A stretch of DNA of 64,000 nt from Chitinophagaceae bacterium (GTDB taxonomy: Bacteria; Bacteroidota; Bacteroidia; Chitinophagales; Chitinophagaceae). Under the pieces are notes generated by a model. The model worked only from the letters and a program-made list of their open reading frames with translations, ran no database searches and was not told the origin of the DNA. Position 1 is the stretch's first letter. Each line of letters starts with the position of its first letter. Positions 36,656 through 45,500 of the stretch are shown in pieces. A program made the position numbers and the translations under genes. The stretch spans positions 219,156 to 283,155 of the forward strand of contig JADJYK010000005.1 of NCBI GenBank assembly GCA_016719815.1. Reading direction: 5' to 3'.

Positions 36656-38902
36656 ATGAAAGTGAAAATGAAATACCTGCTTCTGCCAATTTTTTGCGGA
36701 TTGTTAATGCTGAATATGACGGCGCAAACGTTATCTCAGAAAACGGCTGCCAAAGATGGATGTGTTCCGGAATTTGGCCGTTCACTTTTTCATGATCAGC
36801 TTGATGATGTTCAAAATCGGTTGCTGGCTTCTGATGGTAAAAATGACAGTCAGTTCGCACCTTCTTCCAACGAGGAGATAAATTTTTTGCTGACACAAAC
36901 TGCTACGCTAAGAATTGATAATCTGCAGTGTTTTATCGAAAAGGACAGCACCCTAAAGGGCCAGGAGAAAGTAAAATATCTGAAAGGCGTAAAATACCTG
37001 CTCGATTTTTTTTTAACCAATGTCAGAAACAGAAAAGTAAGCCCTTTGCGCTTGCCAGATATTGTAGCTGGGTATGAAAGGTGCTATTTGCTGGATAAAG
37101 AGGGAAAATCAATTGAACCGGTTGTAAGCGAGTATCCTTATGAAACAGCTTATTCAATAGCCAATGCAGATAATGCAACTTTCGAAAAGAATCCCGGGCA
37201 GAAGACTGCAAAACAGGCAGTGATTTTGAAGTATTGTGTATTGCACCCGTCCAGAACATTGGTAACGCTTTTTCAGAACCCGGGTATGCCTTTTGCCGAC
37301 AGTATGGTAAGGCAGGTGGCAAAGAAATTTCCTAAACAGTTATATGATTATGCCCAGTCAAATAATCCCCTGGGCTTTGTGATACGTAATATCAATGATG
37401 ATGACTTCATAAGAACGGTGGTTAAGATGGCCCGCAGTAAAAGCGGTATGCAGTATTTCCCTTTCCTTGATAATATTGTGCGGGGTAAAATGAGCCTGGA
37501 GGAAATAGATGCGGCAAAGGATGATTCTCTGCAGTATTACCGGCTGCTGGTGAAAACACAGATTGATTATGTGCAGCGGGCACAGGATAAAGACACAGCC
37601 TTTGAATTTGAATCGCTGACACAGCGGTTAATCCAAAAGGCAAAGGAAAGTTTTGTAAATGTGATTAATGGTTTGCATAATGAAGAAGCAAATATCCGTT
37701 TTGCATCTGTTCAGCCCTTAACGGCTGAAGAGTTATACTATCTGGCTGTTTCATCCGATGGCTCAATCTATACTTCCAGTTTTGTAAAAGGAGTATATCC
37801 GCTGATGATGAAGAAGGTAAATAACAGGGGCGACTCTTTGCTGATGGCTGTTCATTTTGATAAATACCGGAAGCTGATAAAGATGTGTGCGGGATATAAT
37901 ACACTGGGGCATTTTCTTTCCACCTTTCCGGTGGCAGATGGCGAAGACAGGGCAGAAACACTGATGAGGGCATTTGTAAAGAATCTTGAGAAATCAAACG
38001 GACCTGAGGATGCAGTGGATGTGGCCGATTCTTATGCCAGTATTGCTGAAACATTAAAACCATTGGCCGACGAAATGCTGCTGAACGTTGAGAATAATTA
38101 TCAACGGAATGAAACAGTGAATAATAAAAACGGAATGGCTGTTTACCGTATTTTGAAATATCTTTTCCTTTCCGCCGATAGCACAAGGAAAGTTGATCTT
38201 ACGAAAGAACTGGGTATTCCGCCGGTGTATGAAGTGCCATATAAATCGATGCAGAATGACAGTGGCCGGGTATATGTACAGGTGTTTTTTTATGGTGATA
38301 AAGACGGGCAAGGCGTATTCAATGGATTTGTAAAACAGTTCAGCAATGCCAACTGGAAAGTTGACGCCGGCAATCCTCAGTGGATTACCGTCAATTCTGC
38401 AAAAGGAAAGCCGGTTACTATTTTTGCCAACAGGGCGTTACCAGAAGAAACCGGGGAAGATGAAAAAGCACAGGAGGCTTTGTGTGAATACATTGAAAAG
38501 AATAAATTCTATCCGGCCGTAACGATTCACCGTGGCCATAGTTATTATGCTGATGCAACAATTAACCAGATGTTTCCTTCTTCCAAAATTGTATTTCTTG
38601 GCTCCTGCGGCGGCTATCATTTAATACACAGGGTACTCGAAACTGCACCTGATGCACACATTATAGCTTCTAAACAAATAGGAGCTACGGCAGTTAACCG
38701 GCCGTTTATTGATGTGCTGGCGGATAAGCTAAGAAATGGAAAAGATATATATTGGATGGAGTTCTGGGAAACACTGGATAACATAGTTAATGTGCCTGAA
38801 TTTGCAGACTATATCCCTCCGTATAAAAATCTGGGTGCCCTTTATATAAAAGCGTATAAAATAGCAATGGGAGAAGAGGTGGAAGAACCAAAGGGTTTTT
38901 GA
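36656..38902 (+). CDS. Secreted protein with candidate clan-CD (caspase/CHAT-like) C-terminal domain
   Basis: A 748-residue protein; the signal peptide starts MKVKMKYLLLPIFCGLLMLN and ends MTAQ. Residues ~30-560 are helical and unrecognised. The C-terminal part has strands and a possible His/Cys dyad: VTIHRGHSYY (His ~625/628) and KIVFLGSCGGYHLI (Cys ~651), followed by APDAHIIASKQIGATAVN. This layout, a strand ending in H.GH and the next strand ending in SCGG, recalls caspase, gingipain and CHAT peptidases. The spacing of about 24 residues is short for those families, so this is a hypothesis. It is alone, divergent from the regulator gene. Confidence 0.6.
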   Translation: MKVKMKYLLLPIFCGLLMLNMTAQTLSQKTAAKDGCVPEFGRSLFHDQLDDVQNRLLASDGKNDSQFAPSSNEEINFLLTQTATLRIDNLQCFIEKDSTLKGQEKVKYLKGVKYLLDFFLTNVRNRKVSPLRLPDIVAGYERCYLLDKEGKSIEPVVSEYPYETAYSIANADNATFEKNPGQKTAKQAVILKYCVLHPSRTLVTLFQNPGMPFADSMVRQVAKKFPKQLYDYAQSNNPLGFVIRNINDDDFIRTVVKMARSKSGMQYFPFLDNIVRGKMSLEEIDAAKDDSLQYYRLLVKTQIDYVQRAQDKDTAFEFESLTQRLIQKAKESFVNVINGLHNEEANIRFASVQPLTAEELYYLAVSSDGSIYTSSFVKGVYPLMMKKVNNRGDSLLMAVHFDKYRKLIKMCAGYNTLGHFLSTFPVADGEDRAETLMRAFVKNLEKSNGPEDAVDVADSYASIAETLKPLADEMLLNVENNYQRNETVNNKNGMAVYRILKYLFLSADSTRKVDLTKELGIPPVYEVPYKSMQNDSGRVYVQVFFYGDKDGQGVFNGFVKQFSNANWKVDAGNPQWITVNSAKGKPVTIFANRALPEETGEDEKAQEALCEYIEKNKFYPAVTIHRGHSYYADATINQMFPSSKIVFLGSCGGYHLIHRVLETAPDAHIIASKQIGATAVNRPFIDVLADKLRNGKDIYWMEFWETLDNIVNVPEFADYIPPYKNLGALYIKAYKIAMGEEVEEPKGF

Positions 38903-38904
38903 GA

Positions 38905-40184
38905 TTAATGTACTTCAAACAATTCATTCCATCTTGTTGTATATCGCGGGCTGTGCATTTCCTGCCGCATCTTCCAGTTGCGCCGGGTGCCGCTGGCAGC
39001 AAATTTCAGTACATCGTCCCGCTGACTGAAATTGATATTATCAATCGTATCCATCAGTTTCCGGTTGTTATTTGCAGTGGGTAAGAACAGGTTTCCTTGG
39101 ATAGACTCGTCGGGTACAATACCGCCGAGCATTACCCCGGCTTTTAAATATTTTGGGCCTTTTTTATAAATCTGTTCCATAAGTGGTATGGCATATTTAA
39201 TCAGTTCGTTGGTGCAGGATGTAGGTGCGGGCAGGCTTATATGCGTACCGGATGTTTTGGGGTTGTACTCGTATTCTCCTTCTTTCTTTTCGTTCGTTAC
39301 CACAAACACATTCATAAAACCGGCGGCACTATACTGCCGGCGCAGTTTCTCTGCTGCCCTTGCTGTGTAGGTGGCAATAGCTTCCTTTAGCGGGGCAAGT
39401 TCATATACGGGAATGCCAAACATACGGGTGGTGGCAATCATCTTCTTTACTTTCAGGGGGTCTTTCATTTCTTTACAGGGTTCTCCGTTCAGTTCTTTAA
39501 TAAGCTGAACTCCCACCACTCCGCCTAAGTTTTTTTGTGCCCATGCTGTACTCATCCTGCCCAGTTGCCACGCATTGTAAATACTGTATCGTTCTTTCAG
39601 TTTCACGGAATAACGGTAACCTACACCCCATATATCTGCCACATCTGTTTTCAGCAATGCTTCTCTTATTTTATCTTCAGTATCAAGAACCATTACACAG
39701 CCGGTACCTTTTTTGTCTTTCTTGGCGAGCCGGTTGGCAACTTTACTCAGTACTTTACTGGGTGCTACGCCAACGGAAACTTCTATGCCTGTCCATTGCT
39801 CCACCGTTTCTTTTATATGAAGGGCTGCTGTTTCTAACTGTTCATCGGGTATCATGCCTATATCCAGAAAAGCCTCGTCAACAGAATATACTTCCACCCG
39901 GTGTTCGCCAACCAATTCCCGGAGCGTATCCATTACCCGCATACTCAGGTCGCCATACAGGTTGTAGTTGCTGGAGAACACAGCCACTTTATTTCGCTCA
40001 ATAATTTCTTTATTCTGATAATAGGGAGCGGCCATCCCTACACCCAATTTTTTGCCTCATCTGTTCGTGACACAATACAACCGTCATTGTTGCTGAGCAC
40101 CACAACGGGTTTGTTCCTGAATTCCGGTTTGAATAATCTTTCGCAGGAGCAATAAAAGCTGTTACAATCTACAATGGCTTTCAT
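38905..40184 (-). CDS. umuC: Y-family DNA polymerase, UmuC subunit, one frameshift
   Basis: Error-prone translesion polymerase of about 425 residues. The N-terminus reads MKAIVDCNSFYCSCERLF, then NKPVVVLSNNDGCIVSRT. The frame breaks in the T6 at 40048-40053 (seven would give EAKKLGVGMAAPYY). The palm motif YSVDEAFLD supplies catalytic Asp/Glu. VGVAPSKVLSKVANRLAKK and a UmuC-type C-terminal extension follow. The start overlaps the umuD stop by 4 bases (ATGA type), so both are co-translated. UmuC is preferred over DinB because of the DCNSFYCSCE motif and the umuD partner. Confidence 0.92.
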
Positions 40185-40615
40185 ATCTGGTGTATTACAT
40201 ACGTTACCACCCCCCACACCACAAAGTCGCTGAACTCTGCCAGGTTAATGGGCTTATACCTGTTATTCTCCGGAATCAGAAATGCGGAAGTAAAGTTTTT
40301 GTGAAACCGCCGCACCAGCAATTCGCCATTTAATATGGCAACAATAATCTTTCCATTGGCCAGTTTTAAAGAACGGTCCACAATTAAAATATCTCCGTCA
40401 AAAATACCGGCCTCTTTCATGGCATCTCCTTTCATGCGAAAGAAAAAAGTAGCCGGTTTATTCCGGATGAGTTGTTCATTCAGGTCAATCCCTTTTTCGG
40501 CATAATCATCTGCTGCTGCACCAAATCCGGTGGCATTGGCCGTTCTCACCTCTTGTTGTATAAATTGTTTTGAACCTTTGTAGGCTGCCCCAAAGAATAA
40601 ATCCTCTCCGTCCAT
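40181..40615 (-). CDS. umuD: UmuD-like S24-family protein with substituted catalytic dyad
   Basis: A 144-residue partner of UmuC. The fold blocks match UmuD: DDYAEKGIDLNEQLIRNKPA, then TFFFRMKGDAM, AGIFDGDILIVDRS, VAILNGELLVRRF and VVWGVVTYVI. In E. coli UmuD the autoprotease dyad is Ser60 (GDSM) and Lys97 (TVKKL). Here the positions read GDAM (codon GCC) and LLVRRF (codon CGG), so both residues are lost. The Cys-Gly cleavage site region reads ATGFG. The protein is therefore probably not self-cleaving. The gene precedes umuC with a 4-base overlap; a palindrome shared with another promoter lies 88 bases upstream of the ATG. Confidence 0.88.
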   Translation of the reverse strand: MDGEDLFFGAAYKGSKQFIQQEVRTANATGFGAAADDYAEKGIDLNEQLIRNKPATFFFRMKGDAMKEAGIFDGDILIVDRSLKLANGKIIVAILNGELLVRRFHKNFTSAFLIPENNRYKPINLAEFSDFVVWGVVTYVIHQI

Positions 40616-40702
40616 AAGTACAGTTTTAGCTTTTCCTGGCGTAGCCGGAAAAGAGGTGATAAAAAATATTTCAAAAATTTAACGGGGTAAGTTGCTGTAA
40701 AG

Positions 40703-40719
40703 CTAAATAATTTAGTAAA
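40703..40719. promoter_or_regulatory. Palindromic site shared with the 32997 promoter
   Basis: CTAAATAATTTAGTAAA, containing CTAAAT A ATTTAG, lies between divergent umuD (ATG 40615) and the 2H phosphoesterase gene (ATG 40763). The same 17 bases occur at 32999-33015, in the same orientation relative to the - strand gene. It may be a damage-response operator; regulator unknown. Confidence 0.5.
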
Positions 40720-40762
40720 TTAGTGCTAATAAAATGAGTAATATTTTTCAACTTTTAAATGG

Positions 40763-41380
40763 ATGGTTATGGAAAGTATTGTAAACACTATTCCGGGCTA
40801 CCGGGTGTATGAGTATTTGCTGGTGCTGAGTCCGCATGAAGAGTTGTGGGACAGGATAATAAAAATAAAAGAACACTTTGCCGACAGTTACAAATCTGAT
40901 CATGCCAGATGGGGCAAACCACATATAACACTGGTCAATTTCTTGCAGTATGCCATGATGGAGGAGCGGATACTGCACCGCCTGCAAACGATTGGGATGG
41001 GTTTTCCCCCGTTTAAAGTGGAACTGAAGAATTTTGGCAGTTTTCCATCACATACTATATATATAAATGTTGCGAGCAAACTACCCGTGCAGCAATTAGT
41101 TAAAACTATCCGAAGCGAAACACAAAGATTGATGAAACTCAATGATGACAGCAAACCACATTTTAAACTGGAACCCCACTTAACAATTGCCCGGATGCTG
41201 AAACCCTGGCAATATGAAAAAGGCTGGCTTGAATACAGCAGCAAACATTTTACCGGCCGTTTTATTGCTGATGGTATGACTTTACTGAGAAGGCCGGAAG
41301 GTGAACTAAAGTACCAGAAAGTTCAGCAATTTTCATTTCAGAACATGCCGGTAACAACTAAACAGGGGGAGTTGTTTTGA
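40763..41380 (+). CDS. 2'-5' RNA ligase family (2H phosphoesterase) protein
   Basis: A 205-residue cytoplasmic protein with the two HxTx motifs that define the 2H superfamily: KPHITLVNF (residue ~53) and EPHLTIARM (~138). Members hydrolyse or ligate 2'-5' or cyclic phosphodiesters in RNA or nucleotides; the substrate here is unknown. ATGs at 40763 and 40769 are both possible. It diverges from umuDC across a region with a palindromic site. Confidence 0.82.
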   Translation: MVMESIVNTIPGYRVYEYLLVLSPHEELWDRIIKIKEHFADSYKSDHARWGKPHITLVNFLQYAMMEERILHRLQTIGMGFPPFKVELKNFGSFPSHTIYINVASKLPVQQLVKTIRSETQRLMKLNDDSKPHFKLEPHLTIARMLKPWQYEKGWLEYSSKHFTGRFIADGMTLLRRPEGELKYQKVQQFSFQNMPVTTKQGELF

Positions 41381-41389
41381 TGAATTTTT

Positions 41390-41533
41390 GAACCACAGAA
41401 CCACTATAGCACAGAGCGGCACAGAGAAAATACATAAGCCACTGACAGAGAGGGAAAGATGGAATCAAAAGAATGATATTATAGTTTTTAATACCCCCGT
41501 GTTACTCACTGTCTCTAAAGGCCTCCGTGGTTC
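41390..41533. repeat. Inverted-repeat element, CCAC family copy 1
   Basis: A 144-base intergenic element with ends GAACCACAGAA and CTCCGTGGTTC and internal CACAGAG words. It is related to the elements at 50003, 51204, 55803, 57375 and 60919. It fills the gap between the 2H phosphoesterase and radical SAM genes. Confidence 0.6.
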
Positions 41534-41557
41534 TTATTCATTTATAACTATTTTTCA

Positions 41558-42667
41558 ATGAGCAAAAATTTACAACAAGATCACTTTAAAGTGGAAGTAA
41601 AAAGACAAGAAGAAGGTAATACATACCTCGCCGGCCGGGGGGCACAGTTCAATACAAAAAACCGTTTTCACAAGCATGAAAAAAGAAAAGAACATACAGA
41701 AGAAATAGACGATTGGGAAGAAATGAATGCTTCAACCATTTACATGGAGCAGGACGCAAAAACAATTGTAAACAAAATTGACAGTCCCGACACTGGCATG
41801 AGTTACAGTATGAACCCATATGCCGGTTGCGAACATGGCTGCATATATTGCTATGCCCGCAATGTGCATGAATACCGGGGCTATAGTGCCGGACTTGATT
41901 TTGAAAGAAAGATTATTGTAAAGAAAAACGCACCACAACTTTTGCGAAAGTTTTTAATGAAGAAGAACTGGGATGCCACACCCATTATGCTCAGTGGTAA
42001 TACAGACTGTTACCAGCCCGCTGAACAGAAATACCGCCTTACAAGGGCATTGCTGGAAGTGTGCAATGGGTTTAACCAGCCGGTGGGTGTTCTAACAAAA
42101 AACTCTTGGATACTGAAAGACAAAGATGTGCTGCAGGAGATGGCGAAGAAACAAATTGTATCGGCTATGGTTTCCATTACATCTTTCAACGAAGAATTAA
42201 GAAGGGTGATGGAGCCCAGAACAACCACAGCAAAACAAAAACTGAAAGTAATAAATGAGTTAAGCAGCGCAGGAGTAAGAATGGGCATCATGATGGGACC
42301 CATGATACCGGGTTTGAACGAACATGAGATGCAACGAATAATGAAAGCGGCGGCTGATAACGGGGCTACGTTTACAGCGTATACTTTTATACGGCTGAAT
42401 GGTGCAATAAAATTCTTATTTCATGACTGGTTGTACAAGAACTTTCCCGGCCGGGCGGATAAAGTGTGGCATCTTATCGAGCAAAGCCACGGCGGTAAAG
42501 TAAATGACAGCCGCTGGGGAACCCGGATGCGTGGCGAAGGCCATATTGCCAAAATGGTGGCACAGCAATACAAAAAGTATGGAAAGCTGTATGGTATGAA
42601 TGCGGAGGAATGGCATCTTAACCGTTCGCTGTTCAGGCTACCTGGCGGGCAGAGCAGGTTATTCTGA
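41558..42667 (+). CDS. PA0069-type radical SAM protein (spore photoproduct lyase-like)
   Basis: A 369-residue iron-sulfur enzyme. The radical SAM cluster motif CxxxCxxC appears as CEHGCIYCYARNVHEY (Cys ~91, 95, 98). The motif SMNPYAGCEHGC and the block MLSGNTDCYQPAE match the SPL-related PA0069 group, whose reaction is not well defined. Intact, single copy, in the block with umuDC and the 2H protein. It overlaps the convergent META-domain gene by 9 bases. Confidence 0.87.
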   Translation: MSKNLQQDHFKVEVKRQEEGNTYLAGRGAQFNTKNRFHKHEKRKEHTEEIDDWEEMNASTIYMEQDAKTIVNKIDSPDTGMSYSMNPYAGCEHGCIYCYARNVHEYRGYSAGLDFERKIIVKKNAPQLLRKFLMKKNWDATPIMLSGNTDCYQPAEQKYRLTRALLEVCNGFNQPVGVLTKNSWILKDKDVLQEMAKKQIVSAMVSITSFNEELRRVMEPRTTTAKQKLKVINELSSAGVRMGIMMGPMIPGLNEHEMQRIMKAAADNGATFTAYTFIRLNGAIKFLFHDWLYKNFPGRADKVWHLIEQSHGGKVNDSRWGTRMRGEGHIAKMVAQQYKKYGKLYGMNAEEWHLNRSLFRLPGGQSRLF

Positions 42668-43066
42668 AGTAAATTCCAGCAACAAATTACTGTCATCATA
42701 CAGCAGCAGTGTTTTATCTTTTATCTTAAACCGGTTAATTTTTTCTAACTGGCCAAAAAAACTGTCTTCTGTCTGCTGCACACCATCGCAATACATCTTT
42801 GTAGAAAAGATATTAGTGATACTGATGGAATCCTTCGCTGCCAGCAGTGTGCCGCCAAAACTGTTGCAACTGCCATTGCCACCGGCACTGTTCTTTACAG
42901 CATTAAATCTTATAAAGGCTTTTGTATTTACTTCTTCGGTGCCCGATTGCGTATATATCTTTTTCAGTAACCATTTGGTGTCGTAAAACGGAACAGCTTG
43001 TTTTTTCATTACAAAACCTGAAAAAAGGAGAAGGGCTGCTGCGCTGATGAATGTATATCGTTTCAT
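42659..43066 (-). CDS. META-domain exported protein
   Basis: A 135-residue protein with an N-terminal hydrophobic export signal (MKRYTFISAAALLLFSGFVM). The META/HslJ fold shows WLLKKIYTQSG, ARF-type FIRFNAVKNSAGGNGSCNSF-GG and TKMYCDGVQQTEDSFFGQLE. The family is linked to envelope or heat stress but has no defined activity. Confidence 0.78.
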   Translation of the reverse strand: MKRYTFISAAALLLFSGFVMKKQAVPFYDTKWLLKKIYTQSGTEEVNTKAFIRFNAVKNSAGGNGSCNSFGGTLLAAKDSISITNIFSTKMYCDGVQQTEDSFFGQLEKINRFKIKDKTLLLYDDSNLLLEFTSE

Positions 43067-43081
43067 GTTTTCGTTTGTTTG

Positions 43082-44365
43082 TTACATGAAACAGATGCAA
43101 AAGAAAAACCACTTGCATACTTTAGCAGTTATGGCATGTGGTAAAATCTTGTTAAGATACCGGTTACACTTTATATAAATCTTCTTCTTATCCAGCCAGT
43201 AACAGATGGCCCACATAAAAGTGATAACACAGAGTGCATACAACAGCGAACCATTTTCTTTTGCACCGGGAATATGAACCAGCACCTCTTTGTACAGCCA
43301 GTTCCAGGGATTAACACCATCACCCAGTCTTAATAAACCAAGCCCCTTGGGAAGGAAAGCACTCAATGCAAATATGAATAAAGGATTCTTGCCGAATACA
43401 TCGAAGAACTTTGCCAGTCCGCCACGTATGCTTTTCACTTCAATCATATATATCATGGTGGCAATGGTGATAATGGCAAGGCCGGTAGTATAAATAACAT
43501 ACGAGCTTGTCCAAATCTTTTTATTGATGGGAAATACTGTGTCCCAGCAGAAGCCGGTTACCAATAATGCCACACCAATAACAAACAAACCGGTGAGCAT
43601 TGGATAAATGCCTCCGGGTGTTTCACCAGGTTTGTCAAAACTTAGCTGCTGCGGTTCCGGTGTTTTGCTTTTCTTCTGAATATAGTCGCCTACGAGATAG
43701 CCAAAGATCACCTGCACTATGGCGGGTATGGTACTCATCAGACCTTCGGGATCGAATGGTATGCCCTCTCCTTTGTAAATATGGCCAACACCTAATATTG
43801 ACTTATCAATATCAGTTCCAAACCAGCCTTTCAGACTGTAAGGATCGGTTGGGTTGCCCAGGTAGCAAAGCAGCCAATACACCAGCAGCAGTATTAAACC
43901 CACAAGAAATGCTTTTCTTGCTTTGAGATAATACACGATTACCGATGCAAAGAAATAGGCGATAGCAATACGCTGCAGTACCCCAAGTATACGGACACCC
44001 TGCAGGTTTCCTTTACTGTCGGTAAATACCCATGGTTTAAATACCAGCGTTTCATCTGCCCATTTTACAAATGGCCACCAGTTGAGGAAGAGTCCAATGA
44101 GGAAGATGAGTATTGTTCGCTTAATTACTTTTTTCCAGAACGCTGCATCACCGCCTGCTTCGAGGCGAGGCATTACAAAGCTCATAGCATTACCCACTGC
44201 AAAGAGAAAGAAAGGAAACACTAAATCGGTGGGTGTGAGGCCGTGCCAGGGGGCATGTTCTAATGGGTCATAAATATGTGACCAGCTTCCGGGATTGTTT
44301 ACCAGTATCATCAGGCAAACAGTTGCTCCCCGGAATACATCGAGAGAATAGTAACGCTGTTTCAA
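43082..44365 (-). CDS. NagX/DUF5009-like membrane acyltransferase
   Basis: A 427-residue polytopic membrane protein resembling heparan-alpha-glucosaminide N-acetyltransferase. It starts MKQRYYSLDVFRGATVCLMI and has HGLTPTDLVFPFFLFAVGNA, then many membrane spans. In Bacteroidota these proteins sit with aminosugar or glycan genes. The last about 26 residues (CNRYLNKILPHAITAKVCKW onward) look unnatural. One extra A after KKIYI would give a stop right after KV near 43168, the usual ending, so the C-terminus is probably an indel artefact. Confidence 0.8.
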   Translation of the reverse strand: MKQRYYSLDVFRGATVCLMILVNNPGSWSHIYDPLEHAPWHGLTPTDLVFPFFLFAVGNAMSFVMPRLEAGGDAAFWKKVIKRTILIFLIGLFLNWWPFVKWADETLVFKPWVFTDSKGNLQGVRILGVLQRIAIAYFFASVIVYYLKARKAFLVGLILLLVYWLLCYLGNPTDPYSLKGWFGTDIDKSILGVGHIYKGEGIPFDPEGLMSTIPAIVQVIFGYLVGDYIQKKSKTPEPQQLSFDKPGETPGGIYPMLTGLFVIGVALLVTGFCWDTVFPINKKIWTSSYVIYTTGLAIITIATMIYMIEVKSIRGGLAKFFDVFGKNPLFIFALSAFLPKGLGLLRLGDGVNPWNWLYKEVLVHIPGAKENGSLLYALCVITFMWAICYWLDKKKIYIKCNRYLNKILPHAITAKVCKWFFFCICFM

Positions 44366-44818
44366 GTGAGGTGGTTTTGGTGCTTAAAGGTAGTTGAATG
44401 ATAGTGTATAGTAGTTTAAGGTGGTTGAAAAATGTGTAAAGTGGTTTAAGGCAGGATCACAAAGGATCGAATTGAATAAATTGAGAAGTAAAGTATAATG
44501 GTGATATGGCTATAATGGGAGGTAAGGTGGGCCAGTGTACCTGTAGTAATAGCGAAAACTGAATAAATGTAAGGACAGGAAGGGTAAGGTACGATACTGC
44601 TATCGTAGAATTACCCAAAAGTTATCAACCAATGGGAATAAATCCCTCAAAGTCTGTGCATTTTATTCGTTCCTCACTCACATCTTCCTGTATATTTGCA
44701 GGCATCAGAGAGGGTCTGTTTCGGGCAGATTCTTTTTTAGTATTCAATTATCTCATAATCAGTCATATAAAAATTTTTTATGTGACTGAGGTGGCGAAGC
44801 TGTGTAAAAAATTATCTG
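44366..44818. other. Intergenic leader of the polysaccharide operon
   Basis: No credible gene. 44370-44450 holds loose repeats of GTGGTTGAA/GTGGTTTAA also seen after other genes of this cluster. A perfect 7-base inverted repeat (TACGATA / TATCGTA) lies at 44590-44607. A -7-like TATATTTG is at 44691-44698, with TTCG 21 bases before it. A further hairpin (44761-44786, arms ending ATAAAAA/TTTTTAT) precedes the UpxY start. No inverted repeats suited to promoter inversion were seen. Confidence 0.55.
44691..44698 (+). promoter_or_regulatory. Candidate -7 box of the exopolysaccharide operon
   Basis: TATATTTG matches TAnnTTTG exactly, 120 bases before the UpxY start codon and ahead of a hairpin in the untranslated leader. 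The -33 element is weak (TTCG at 44666). Confidence 0.45.
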
Positions 44819-45322
44819 TTGAGTAAAAAATGGCTGGCCGTTTATACACGGCCAAGGTGGGAAAAAAAAGTGGCAAGACTCCTTGAAGAAAAGGGGATAG
44901 AATGCTATTGCCCCTTGAACAAAATAAAGCGCAAATGGAGCGACCGGGTTAAAGTGGTGGAAGAGCCATTGTTTAAGTCTTACGTATTCGTAAAGGTGGG
45001 TGATGACAGCAGAACGGCTGTACGGTTAACCACCGGCACTATCAACTTTGTGTATTATGATGGCAAGCCTGCCGTGGTAAAAGAAAAGGAAATTGCTGCA
45101 ATCAGGCGTTTCCTGGATGAGTATGAACAAGTGGAGGCTATTGCCGTAAACCTGAAGGTGGATCAGCGGGTACGCATTACCAATGGCACTTTCATGGATT
45201 TGGAAGGCAAGGTGCTGGAACTGCGGGGTAAGCATATAAAAGTTCTTATCGACAGTCTTGGTTATTTACTGGTGGCATATATTGACCGGAAGAAAGTACA
45301 GGCTGTTGTGAAGAGTGTTTAA
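44819..45322 (+). CDS. UpxY-family NusG-like transcription antiterminator
   Basis: A 167-residue NusG paralogue. The NGN domain (residues 2-~105) has WLAVYTRPRWEKKVARLLEE, GIECYCPLNKIKRKWSDR and EPLFKSYVFVKV; the C-terminal KOW-like domain spans ~110-165. UpxY proteins keep RNA polymerase elongating through long capsule operons and are encoded as the first gene. That is the position here, ahead of about 19 kb of + strand polysaccharide genes. The start appears to be TTG (44819) unless an indel hides an ATG. Confidence 0.88.
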   Translation: MSKKWLAVYTRPRWEKKVARLLEEKGIECYCPLNKIKRKWSDRVKVVEEPLFKSYVFVKVGDDSRTAVRLTTGTINFVYYDGKPAVVKEKEIAAIRRFLDEYEQVEAIAVNLKVDQRVRITNGTFMDLEGKVLELRGKHIKVLIDSLGYLLVAYIDRKKVQAVVKSV

Positions 45323-45409
45323 TGGATATTATAGTCCTTGTTTTGTGAATGGGCTTAGAAGCAAGATACAGGAATCCCGTACCGGTCACCAGTGACGGGC
45401 AGGTCCGGC

Positions 45410-45490
45410 ATGATAAAGTTTCTTAAGGCCATTTGCATAGTAGCCGTTTTACTGCTGATATTGGTAAGTGGTTTTTGTACTAACTTATAA
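45410..45490 (+). CDS. Possible 26-residue membrane microprotein
   Basis: ATG 45410 encodes MIKFLKAICIVAVLLLILVS, ending GFCTNL, a single hydrophobic helix with a lipoprotein-like Cys. It lies between UpxY and Wza genes, just after a GC-rich hairpin (CCCGT...ACGGG, near 45377-45400). It may be translated, or may be a decayed lipoprotein start; there is no homology evidence. Confidence 0.3.
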   Translation: MIKFLKAICIVAVLLLILVSGFCTNL

Positions 45491-45500
45491 AAGAAAAGTA

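Noticed and set aside
44366..44818. Invertible capsule promoter as in Bacteroides
   Set aside because: Only a 7-base inverted repeat with a 4-base loop was found, too close together to flip a promoter, and no recombinase gene is near.
44632..44826. 64-codon ORF before the UpxY gene
   Set aside because: It covers the promoter and hairpin leader and has no protein-like pattern.
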